Below, piece after piece: positions 1-6,395 of a stretch of DNA of 8,413 nucleotides (position 1 is the stretch's first letter; every line of letters begins with the position of its first letter). A model generated the notes under the pieces. It saw only the letters and a list, made by a program, of their open reading frames with translations, had not been told where the DNA came from and searched no databases. The stretch comes from Candidatus Dojkabacteria bacterium (GTDB lineage Bacteria; Patescibacteriota; Dojkabacteria; GCA-002793355), in the NCBI GenBank assembly GCA_027033525.1, contig JALVLD010000143.1, forward strand, positions 1 to 8,413, read 5' to 3'. Made by a program: the position numbers and the translations under genes.

Positions 1-80
1 GCCCAATCCCTTTAATCCGGCCAACGGCGGCGCTGCCATTAGTTTTCAATTGCCGCAAAAGACGAAAGTGGAGGCGTCTA
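1..80. other. G+C-rich segment at the window start
   Basis: By direct count 43 of the first 80 bases are G or C (54%), against 30/80 in 81-160 and 22/80 in 161-240. Codon third positions here favour C or G, unlike the AT-rich third positions downstream. Part of this follows from encoding Pro, Gly and Ala, but synonymous choice also differs. This marks a possible domain acquisition or an assembly join near bases 80-120. Confidence 0.5.
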
Positions 81-1393
81 TTTATAATGTTTTGGGCCAA
101 AAAGTTAAAAAATTGTTGAGCTTTTGGACAGTGCATGCAGAGCCTAAAAATCGCAGGGCAAAAATTGTTAATAAAAATGATAAGGATATTTTCGTACCGA
201 TCGTATTCCCCTTTGACTTATTTTTTACTTACATTACCGTGCATAATAAATATAAAGTTAGTATAAAGGCCATTGATCCAGACGGTGAGTTTTTGACCTA
301 TTTTGTTGTAGATGCACCATCGTGGGCTAATTTTTCCGCTCAATCTAGTCAAAGTGGCGAATTATTAATAAGTGTATATGGTCAGCCAAGTAAGATAGGA
401 ACTTATAATTTTAGAATAGGCGTGACAGATGGAGCTTCTACAGTGTATAGGTCTTGGGTTGTGAAGGTTGGTCAACAAAAAATAGGATCTTGTTTGTTGC
501 AGCCTAATATAGAAGAGTTTCCCAAATGGGTGAACAAGGGGGAGTTGTTAGAATTAAAATGGCATAACTTGGGCGAATGTAAAAATAAAGCAAGTGTTTA
601 CTTAACCACTAAACCGTGGTTTAGTTTATCGGGGGCTAAGTATTTAGGTGATATTATGGCTAATTTAGGTCAATATGCTATTAATACCAAAGCTCTTGAA
701 AGTTCTAAATATTATGCATGGTTGGTGTTTACGCAGCAAAATCAGGTAGTAAGTTTTATAAGGGTTGCACAATTTTATGTAGGGAATTTAAGTTCGGTAG
801 ATTCTAACCCGAATCCATTTATTAAAGTTATGTTGATTAGTCCGGTATCTAAACCAAAAGAGTTTGAATTAAATAATCTTCGTTTGGTTGTTCGTTTATT
901 TGCTTCTAACAAGGCAAGATTAGAAACTAATAAAGTTCGTGTATATCTAGATGGTAAGGATATTACTGGTACAGTCGTGTTTTCAAAGCCTGAATCTCCG
1001 ATCTTGACATTGCTTATTGGTTTAGAACAATTAAATAAAGGGACACACAAGCTACAAATATGGGCAAAGGATTCTAAAGGGCAGATTGCAACTTTTAGAT
1101 ATAAGTTTACTGTATTGTCTGGGGCTTCTAAAGTTGCTCAGCCAATTACAATTTTAAAAGATGAAATAGCAATTGCAGGGATTGTAATACCTAAAAGTCA
1201 ATTTAAACTCGTTTTGTTAGGTGGAGGATTTTTTATGTTGGCTTTAATTTTGCCATTTATAACTTTTCTAATTGAAAGGCGTTCATATATGCAGCAAGAG
1301 ATAAATGTTAGTAATACAGATCTTGAGACATTTGAAAATAGTAATCAGTTTGGTCCAACACTTAGGCCTGGAGATGAAATAGTTTTTGATTAG
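2..1393 (+). CDS. Membrane-anchored multi-domain surface protein (5' end outside the window)
   Basis: The frame is open from base 2, so the start lies upstream; the TTG at 50 falls inside a domain and is not a credible start. In-window residues 1-39 look like the first half of a PNPFNP-type (FlgD-Ig / T9SS type A-like) module: PNPFNP, then a strand ending ISFQLP, then IYNVLGQKVKKLL. Residues ~47-157 resemble a cadherin/He_PIG-type Ig fold (AIDPDGE, DAPSW, GTYNFRIGVTDG). Residues ~163-262 resemble a Kre9/KNH-type or Fn3-like sandwich with cysteines C164 and C193. Residues ~275-371 form another Ig-like unit (VYLDGKDITG, AKDSKGQIATFRYKFTV). A strong hydrophobic segment (~401-424) is followed by ERR and a ~39-residue acidic tail, which predicts an outside-in single-pass anchor. 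It ends one base before ruvX. The domain order suggests adhesion or surface structure, not an enzyme; no catalytic motif is visible. Domain names are from pattern resemblance only. Confidence 0.75.
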   Translation, partial: PNPFNPANGGAAISFQLPQKTKVEASIYNVLGQKVKKLLSFWTVHAEPKNRRAKIVNKNDKDIFVPIVFPFDLFFTYITVHNKYKVSIKAIDPDGEFLTYFVVDAPSWANFSAQSSQSGELLISVYGQPSKIGTYNFRIGVTDGASTVYRSWVVKVGQQKIGSCLLQPNIEEFPKWVNKGELLELKWHNLGECKNKASVYLTTKPWFSLSGAKYLGDIMANLGQYAINTKALESSKYYAWLVFTQQNQVVSFIRVAQFYVGNLSSVDSNPNPFIKVMLISPVSKPKEFELNNLRLVVRLFASNKARLETNKVRVYLDGKDITGTVVFSKPESPILTLLIGLEQLNKGTHKLQIWAKDSKGQIATFRYKFTVLSGASKVAQPITILKDEIAIAGIVIPKSQFKLVLLGGGFFMLALILPFITFLIERRSYMQQEINVSNTDLETFENSNQFGPTLRPGDEIVFD

Positions 1394-1394
1394 C

Positions 1395-1811
1395 ATGAAT
1401 GTTTTAGGAATTGATTTTGGAGCTAAGCAAGTAGGTTTAGCCATATGGATTTCGGGTGTTGATACCATTTCACCTGTTAAAACCGTGAAGAATACAAAAG
1501 CAATAGTAAATGAGATTATTAATGTCATTAAAGCTTACGATGTTCATAAAATCGTTATTGGCTGGCCTCAATTAAAAGAGTTGCAAGAAGCAATAAAAAG
1601 GTTTATAACCAAGTTAGTAACAAGCTTAAATGATTATAAAATTGAAGTCGTGTATATAATCGAGGATTACTCTACTCGAGATGTAGTTGTAGATGCTCGG
1701 GCCTACGGGAAATCGTGGAGCCAAATAAAAAAAATGAAACAAATTGGTATAATAGATAGTTTAAGCGCAGTTAATATATTAGAAAGAGCGAAAAGCTTAG
1801 GGAAAATATGA
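1395..1811 (+). CDS. ruvX: Putative Holliday junction resolvase / pre-16S rRNA nuclease, YqgF family
   Basis: A 138-residue cytoplasmic protein with the RNase H-like fold signature of YqgF/RuvX, normal in length for the family. Family members are linked to 16S rRNA 5'-end maturation and/or Holliday-junction cleavage. Visible motifs are VLGIDFGAKQVGLAI with acidic D7, the core strand KIVIGWP (52-58), IIEDYST with E90, and IIDSLSAVNILE with D121; D7, E90 and D121 match the expected acidic triad. The usual DER-L-ST motif is altered to I-E-D-Y-S-T, so the Asp and Arg flanking the Glu are lost, and the glycine-rich loop after GxP is also unusual. ATG 1395 is preferred because the family begins almost directly with the LGIDFG strand; a TTG at 1386 would add only three residues and overlap the upstream gene. 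No good Shine-Dalgarno is visible, so coupling to the stop at 1391-1393 is likely. It overlaps mltG in an ATGA junction. Confidence 0.85.
   Translation: MNVLGIDFGAKQVGLAIWISGVDTISPVKTVKNTKAIVNEIINVIKAYDVHKIVIGWPQLKELQEAIKRFITKLVTSLNDYKIEVVYIIEDYSTRDVVVDARAYGKSWSQIKKMKQIGIIDSLSAVNILERAKSLGKI
1799..1802 (+). promoter_or_regulatory. Weak ribosome binding site for mltG
   Basis: AGGG ending five bases before the ATG at 1808, inside the 3' end of ruvX. It is short but well placed, and together with the ATGA stop-start overlap it supports the chosen mltG start. Confidence 0.4.
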
Positions 1812-2863
1812 AGAAATTTTTAGTCAGTATTTTATTTTTAATTGCAATAGGGCTTGCTGTTGTGTATTTTTTTGTGCCTAAGCATTACTATATTTGTTAT
1901 GTTTTGCAAAAGGACTATTCTAAAGAAAAAAGGGTGTCCGATACTTGGCAGCGTTTAAAGGTTGAATCGGGTTTATCCCTTATGCAGGTTGCTAATTTTT
2001 TGCAAAGCAAAAAACTTATTGATGATCCTGAATATTTTGTATGTTATGTTTCTAAAAATAAACGTAGTATAAAGTCTGGGGTATACTATATCCCACCGTC
2101 TTTAAGTATTGCAAGGCTAATAAATATACTGGAGCATCCGCAGGATCCGTATATACATGTGCGCTTGCCTGAAGGATATAGAATAGATCAAACCACTCAA
2201 AAGCTTGCTCAGTATTTTCAAACTAGCCCATTTAATAATTTTAATAAAGAGCGCTTATCTCAAATTGTCGAACATCCAGATACCTGTAAATGTATATCAC
2301 AATTTGATTTTTATAGGGAAATTAAACCAACTACTTTAGAAGGATTTTTATTCCCTGCAGGATATGATTTTTACAAAGATGTTTCGGATTTAGATGTACT
2401 TAAAACAATTTTAAGTATGTTTGATAAGCAAGTTTGGCCGCAGTTAAAACAAGCAAAACAAAAAATTGGGTTAAGTTCTTACGAGGCGTTGAAAATTGCT
2501 TCAATTGTAGAACGAGAAGCATCAAAGAATTTTGAAGAACGGCAAATGATTGCAGACATTATTATTAGAAGGTATAAGAATGGATGGTTTTTGCAAACAG
2601 ATGCAGTTTTGCTTTATCCATATAAAGATTGGTCAAGGACACTTACTCTTGCTGATTTAAACAAGGGTTCGCCATACAATGTATATAAGCATAAAGGACT
2701 CCCACCTACGCCTATTTGTAGTCCGGGGATATCAGCGATTAAAGCGGTGTTAACCCCTAAAGCTAATAAGTATTGGTACTATTTGCACGATAAATCTGGG
2801 CAGGTTCATTACTCTATAACTTTTAGTGAGCATGCAGCTAAAGTAAATAAATATCTACGATGA
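1808..2863 (+). CDS. mltG: Endolytic murein transglycosylase MltG (YceG-like)
   Basis: A 351-residue, single-pass inner-membrane enzyme that cleaves nascent glycan strands and is thought to set glycan chain length by terminating their growth. Residues 1-23 are a signal-anchor helix (MKKFLV then a hydrophobic run). Residues ~48-110 form the LysM-like N-terminal domain (SGLSLMQVANFLQSKKLIDD, SIKSGVYYIP). The catalytic YceG domain follows with family hallmarks: LPEGYRIDQ (120-128), TLEGFLFPAGYDFY (176-189), KIASIVEREAS (229-239) with presumed catalytic E235 in the position of E. coli E218, LQTDAVLLY (262-270), SPYNVY and GLPPTPI with SPG (288-307), and HYSITFSEH near the C-terminus. The length is typical and all key blocks are intact, so it should be active. 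C30, C79, C160, C162 and C304 are unremarkable. It overlaps ruvX by 4 bases and the LCP gene by 4 bases (both ATGA). The ruvX-mltG order is also seen in Firmicutes. Confidence 0.95.
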   Translation: MKKFLVSILFLIAIGLAVVYFFVPKHYYICYVLQKDYSKEKRVSDTWQRLKVESGLSLMQVANFLQSKKLIDDPEYFVCYVSKNKRSIKSGVYYIPPSLSIARLINILEHPQDPYIHVRLPEGYRIDQTTQKLAQYFQTSPFNNFNKERLSQIVEHPDTCKCISQFDFYREIKPTTLEGFLFPAGYDFYKDVSDLDVLKTILSMFDKQVWPQLKQAKQKIGLSSYEALKIASIVEREASKNFEERQMIADIIIRRYKNGWFLQTDAVLLYPYKDWSRTLTLADLNKGSPYNVYKHKGLPPTPICSPGISAIKAVLTPKANKYWYYLHDKSGQVHYSITFSEHAAKVNKYLR

Positions 2864-4335
2864 GTGCTAAAAAAATAAAAATTGATATAGATGCTATAGC
2901 ACAAAGTAGCAGTAGGCACAGTAAGCCTAGTAAAAAGAAGCACCGCTTAAGAGTGCATGTAGAGCCTAATTCTAGCATGGGTACTAAGAGGTCTATTAAA
3001 ACTAAGAATATAAAAACTTTTTCCATGCCTTTAAAATTGTCAGCTTTTGCGTTTACTTTACTCTTTTTGGCTGCTATTCCTGCCATACTTGTGAAGGTGG
3101 TAAATAAAATGACAACTATTTTGCGGCAATTTAATATTAATTTATCGCCTACCGAAGTAACAGCTGCTATTGTGGCTGAGCCTCGGCTTAAAACAGATAT
3201 GTATGGTCGTACAAATGTTCTTTTGTTAGGGATTGATTCCAGAGGTGATATAGATTCAAGTGGTTTGAAAAATACAGATAGTATAATGGTTGTTTCTTAC
3301 GACCCCAAACAGCATGCATTGTTTATGCTTTCCTTCCCTAGGGACTTGTATGTGAAATTCCCAGGCACATACTATCACAATAAAATAAACGCTGTTTATG
3401 CGTATGGTGAACGGGTTAAGCAAGGTAAGGGTTTTGATTATATTACAAAGGTTGTAGAAGAGCTTTCAGGGTTAAAAATTCAATATTATGCAATGATAAA
3501 TTTTGATGCGTTTCGTAAAATCATAGATAGACTCGGAGGTATTGATGTGTATGTCGAAAGAAGCTTTGTGGATTATTCTTATCCTACTGAAAATTATGGC
3601 TATAAAACAGTACGTTTTAAAAAAGGGTGGCAACATTTTAATGGTGAGCAAGCTTTAGAATATGCACGTTCTAGAAAAGCAGCTGGGCCTGAAGGTTCAG
3701 ATTTTGCAAGGGCCCGTAGGCAACAAAAGGTAATACAGGCGATAGTAGATAAAATAAAAAAGCAAGGGATAAAAGACCCTAAGTTTTTCTATGACTTGTT
3801 AAAAATTGTAAGTAAAAATGTGAAAATGAGCACTATTACACCGCTTGATATAGAGGCTGGGTTAAAGATTTTAGAAAAGGGAAAGCCTAAAACTTATTCT
3901 TTGGTGTTAGATCCTACTATAGGTAATTACTCATTAATAGGGCGAGGGAATACGACTCTTTATACATTAATCCCTAAAGCTGGGTTAGATAATTGGCACT
4001 GGGTAAAAAGGTATGTTAGCGATTGGTTTAAATGTCCAGACCTTGTTGCTGCAAATCCTTTAATAGCTATATACAATGCTGGCGATAAAGCATTTTGGCA
4101 ACACTACAAACAAATAAAGGGAAGATTTCCATACTTTAAGTGGCGTACTGCAAATTTAGGTATGCAATTTAGCCGTATGCTGGTTGTATCACCTACCGGA
4201 AAGCTGGATAAAGGTGCTAAGTGTATAAGTACAGAATTAAAGTTTTTAACTTATGCTACTAGGCAGGATCTAGATACTAAGGTTTTAGGTAAAATTAAAC
4301 AAGAAAAATTAGCTATTATTCTAGGTAATAAATAA
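2860..4335 (+). CDS. LytR-CpsA-Psr (LCP) family cell-wall polymer ligase with extra C-terminal domain
   Basis: A 491-residue type II membrane protein. LCP enzymes transfer undecaprenyl-phosphate-linked polymers (teichoic acid, capsule or other glycans) onto peptidoglycan outside the membrane. Residues 1-56 are a basic Ser/Lys-rich cytoplasmic tail and ~58-80 the membrane helix. The LCP core spans ~118-300: NVLLLGIDSRGD with D126, NTDSIMVVS with D140, SFPRDLYV with R161/D162, HNKINAVYAYG, LGGIDVYV, the HFNGEQALEYARSR block with R270/R272, and GSDFARARRQQKVI with D281, R284 and R287. The expected phosphate- and metal-binding residues are present, so it should be active. Residues ~395-491 form a further domain beginning LIAIYNAGDKAFWQ, reminiscent of the LytR_C fold (usually an IxVlNGt strand) but diverged. 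It starts in an ATGA overlap with mltG and ends one base before holA. The polymer it transfers cannot be deduced: no teichoic acid or capsule synthesis gene is in the window. Confidence 0.93.
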   Translation: MSAKKIKIDIDAIAQSSSRHSKPSKKKHRLRVHVEPNSSMGTKRSIKTKNIKTFSMPLKLSAFAFTLLFLAAIPAILVKVVNKMTTILRQFNINLSPTEVTAAIVAEPRLKTDMYGRTNVLLLGIDSRGDIDSSGLKNTDSIMVVSYDPKQHALFMLSFPRDLYVKFPGTYYHNKINAVYAYGERVKQGKGFDYITKVVEELSGLKIQYYAMINFDAFRKIIDRLGGIDVYVERSFVDYSYPTENYGYKTVRFKKGWQHFNGEQALEYARSRKAAGPEGSDFARARRQQKVIQAIVDKIKKQGIKDPKFFYDLLKIVSKNVKMSTITPLDIEAGLKILEKGKPKTYSLVLDPTIGNYSLIGRGNTTLYTLIPKAGLDNWHWVKRYVSDWFKCPDLVAANPLIAIYNAGDKAFWQHYKQIKGRFPYFKWRTANLGMQFSRMLVVSPTGKLDKGAKCISTELKFLTYATRQDLDTKVLGKIKQEKLAIILGNK

Positions 4336-4336
4336 C

Positions 4337-5257
4337 ATGCTGTATTTAATAAATACGGGCATTTCTGAGCAAGATTCTGTGCTGGTACAACAATTATTAT
4401 CCAAGTTTAAATCTCAACAATTTGAGATCGTTCGACTTGACACAGAGCCAGCGATGCAGGATTTAGAAAAAATTTATTTGCAGTTTAGTAATAATACTTT
4501 TTTTAGTCAGGCTAAAGTACTTGTTATAAATAGGATTCGACTTTCATACCAGCTTTTAGACTTGCTTAAGCATCTTGTTGCCCTAAAAACAGACGTAGTG
4601 CTTGTAGGTAAGTCTGCTGATAAGCGTGTATTAGGCGGTTTGCTTAAGAAACAAAAATATACAGAGCTTAGGGGACAATTAAATTACAACGAGGTAATTG
4701 CACAATTAAATGCAATATTTAAAAATGGTAATGTTGCAAAAATTTTACTACCTATAATTCAGGTAACAGATTCAACTGGCAAACGATTTTATTCTCAGTC
4801 CCGTTTAAATCTAATTAAAAAGTGGTATGACTTGCTCACTAAGGTAGGTTTAGCTCAAGCAGATATCCTTAATTACATTTTATTGAATCTTGATGTAACA
4901 GAAGATATGTGGCGTATGCTAAATGTAATGTTTAGGTTGTCCACGAAAAAGGATTTTTTGTACTTTGAAGGTTTGCTTACACATAGAGATCCTTATGAAC
5001 TGTTAAACTTAATGCGTACTCAGTTGGCTACATTATATTGGGTTAAAACATTACAACAAAAGACCAAAAATTGTCGAGCTATTGCTAAATCCTTAGGGAA
5101 AAATGCATTTTTCGTAACCAAGTTGTGTGAGATTAATGCTACTCCTAAACAAATAATTCGCATATTAAATAGATTGTTTGAACTAGAATTCAAGGTAAGG
5201 ACAGGTGAAGTATCCGATATAAAGGAGGGATTTATGCTAATTTTAGTTAGTACTTAA
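4337..5257 (+). CDS. holA: DNA polymerase III delta subunit (clamp loader)
   Basis: A 306-residue cytoplasmic protein. In the clamp-loader complex HolA opens the beta sliding clamp so it can be placed on primed DNA. The N-terminal half is diverged but keeps the expected layout: a MLYLINTG strand where family members have LYLLYGE, then NNTFFSQAKVLVINR (52-66), matching the lFgekrlVvv block involved in beta contact, then a hydrophobic strand TDVVLVGKSADKR (85-97). The C-terminal collar domain is clearer: DPYELLNLMRTQLATLYWVKTLQ (218-240), RAIAKSLGKNAFFVTKL (247-263), and LNRLFELEFKVRTGE (277-291), where the family has a leaDlalKsG block. It is slightly short of the usual ~330-340 residues. It sits one base after the LCP stop and one base before the next gene. 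Placement of a replication gene inside an envelope operon is typical of compact genomes and implies no functional link. The main doubt is the weak N-terminus. Confidence 0.83.
   Translation: MLYLINTGISEQDSVLVQQLLSKFKSQQFEIVRLDTEPAMQDLEKIYLQFSNNTFFSQAKVLVINRIRLSYQLLDLLKHLVALKTDVVLVGKSADKRVLGGLLKKQKYTELRGQLNYNEVIAQLNAIFKNGNVAKILLPIIQVTDSTGKRFYSQSRLNLIKKWYDLLTKVGLAQADILNYILLNLDVTEDMWRMLNVMFRLSTKKDFLYFEGLLTHRDPYELLNLMRTQLATLYWVKTLQQKTKNCRAIAKSLGKNAFFVTKLCEINATPKQIIRILNRLFELEFKVRTGEVSDIKEGFMLILVST
5222..5228 (+). promoter_or_regulatory. Strong Shine-Dalgarno-like AAGGAGG inside the 3' end of holA
   Basis: AAGGAGG lies five bases before an in-frame ATG of holA (5234), whose reading ends at TAA 5255-5257, one base before the ATG of the next gene at 5259. 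It is the strongest ribosome-binding-like sequence noticed in the window, but it is about 30 bases from the 5259 start, too far for direct initiation. It may load ribosomes that translate a seven-codon tail and re-initiate at 5259, or it may simply encode Lys-Glu. Confidence 0.35.
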
Positions 5258-5258
5258 A

Positions 5259-6395
5259 ATGAAAAAAATTATGTTGTTTACAGCTGGTATTATAGCCGGG
5301 ATATGGCTTACTGCTTTTAGGGTGCAAGCTTTAACATCACATGAAGGTTCCGATATCAAGGGGCTGGTCGGAAATACTGCGGATAATGGCATTCAGATTG
5401 CAAGGGATGTAGTTTTAGATAATAAAAGTGTTGACGGGGATCTTGTTATAGTTGCACAAAATATTAAGCTTACAAACATTAAAGTCACTGGTAATGTATT
5501 TATTGCAGGTTCGGAAGTTATCATTAAAAATTTGAGGGCTTTTAGCTTACACATAGTGGCAGGGAATGTAAATATTCAAAATATAAATTTAATAAATGCA
5601 GCGTATTTTCTAACTGGATATTTAGAAATAAAACATGCATATGTAAATAAACGCCTTTTGTATGGAGCTGGTGTTGCTAGACTTGAAAATATTAATACTA
5701 ATGATATTAAGGCGTGGGCTGGGAATCTGAAAATGAGTGGCAAAGCAAGTTCGGTAGTTATTGTAATAAATAAGAATAGTACATACAACGTAGAAGGATT
5801 AGTGACCCAAAAATTAAAAGTAAGAGAATATACTCCTAAATTAACGCTTAATTTTTCTAAAAGGAATAAGGGACTTAGCAAAAGGTTGGCATTTTGGAAA
5901 AATTTTATAATCCTAGCTTTTAGCACATTTATTTTTGCAGAGCTTATTTATAGATGGCTAAAACCTTTTTGGCATAAATTATTTGAAACTAAAAGAAGTA
6001 GGGCCATATCCTCTACTTTAATAGGTGCAGGCCTTACTTTAGTGCTTATAATGTTTGCTGCGTTAGCTTTTGTATTACAGCACTATTTACATTTATATTT
6101 TGCATGGATGAGTTTTATGTTTATTGGGCTCTTAATGGTGGCATATAGTGTAGTGCCTTTTTTGCTTGTTGTTGTATTAGCAGTTAAGCTGCATTATTTT
6201 ATTTGCAACCAAGTTAAAAATAAAAAGATAAAAAATATACCAGTTGATTTTTATATTTTAGGGGCTGCATTATTTTTAGTACTATTATATTTAGGACCGT
6301 TGTGGACTAAACTAATATACTCTGCTCTTTTATTTGATGCGTTGGGCGAGGTTACGTATTTTCTATTGCACAAATTTTATGCTACACTAAAATAA
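5259..6395 (+). CDS. Exported bactofilin-like beta-helix protein with C-terminal four-helix membrane domain
   Basis: A 378-residue protein. Residues 1-24 are a signal peptide (basic MKK, hydrophobic run, FRVQA before LTS). Residues ~45-170 are a repetitive series of short alternating beta strands with a hydrophobic residue every second position and small or polar turns (DNKSVDGDLVIVAQNIKL, VTGNVFIAG, LHIVAGNVNIQNINL, IKAWAGNLKMSGKASSV), the pattern of bactofilin / polymer-forming domains, which fold as a right-handed beta-helix and self-assemble. Residues ~212-233, 252-275, 281-309 and 329-357 are hydrophobic and predict about four membrane passes. Bactofilins are usually cytoplasmic and soluble; here the helix should sit outside the membrane and be tethered to it. 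It follows holA after one base and shares one base with the next gene (TAATG). A scaffold or sensor role is inference; the fold is a pattern-based call without alignment. Confidence 0.7.
   Translation: MKKIMLFTAGIIAGIWLTAFRVQALTSHEGSDIKGLVGNTADNGIQIARDVVLDNKSVDGDLVIVAQNIKLTNIKVTGNVFIAGSEVIIKNLRAFSLHIVAGNVNIQNINLINAAYFLTGYLEIKHAYVNKRLLYGAGVARLENINTNDIKAWAGNLKMSGKASSVVIVINKNSTYNVEGLVTQKLKVREYTPKLTLNFSKRNKGLSKRLAFWKNFIILAFSTFIFAELIYRWLKPFWHKLFETKRSRAISSTLIGAGLTLVLIMFAALAFVLQHYLHLYFAWMSFMFIGLLMVAYSVVPFLLVVVLAVKLHYFICNQVKNKKIKNIPVDFYILGAALFLVLLYLGPLWTKLIYSALLFDALGEVTYFLLHKFYATLK

Noticed and set aside
50..52. TTG as start of the first gene
   Set aside because: The same frame is open back to base 2 and encodes the conserved PNPFNP stretch that belongs to the same module, so this Leu is internal.
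806..823. Second NPNPF string in the first protein, taken as another PNPFNP module
   Set aside because: The following residues (IKVMLISPVSKP) do not match the ISFQLP...IYNVLGQ pattern; it is more likely a linker before an Ig-like domain.
775..1050. Minus-strand open frame of 91 codons
   Set aside because: It lies wholly inside the Ig-like region of the first plus-strand gene, has no ribosome binding site or recognisable motif, and looks like a shadow.
1386..1388. TTG as start of ruvX
   Set aside because: The ATG at 1395 gives the family-typical N-terminus MNVLGIDFG and avoids overlap with the upstream gene.
1283..1528. Minus-strand open frame of 81 codons spanning the first gene and ruvX
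   Set aside because: It crosses the junction of two well-supported plus-strand genes, and its composition is that of reverse-read AT-rich coding sequence.
131..2969. Near-identical 17-base strings at 131-147 and 2953-2969 (one mismatch), encoding VHAEP and VHVEP
   Set aside because: The flanking sequences are unrelated and the genes are not homologous there; a single short match in AT-biased DNA is weak evidence of a repeat.
2838..3086. Minus-strand open frame with hydrophobic stretches
   Set aside because: It is antisense to the basic tail and membrane helix of the LCP gene; the Leu/Phe content is a by-product of reading Lys/Glu codons backwards.
5576..5926. Minus-strand open frame of 116 codons
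   Set aside because: It is antisense to the bactofilin-like gene; the apparent hydrophobicity comes from the complement of Lys/Asn codons and it has no start context.
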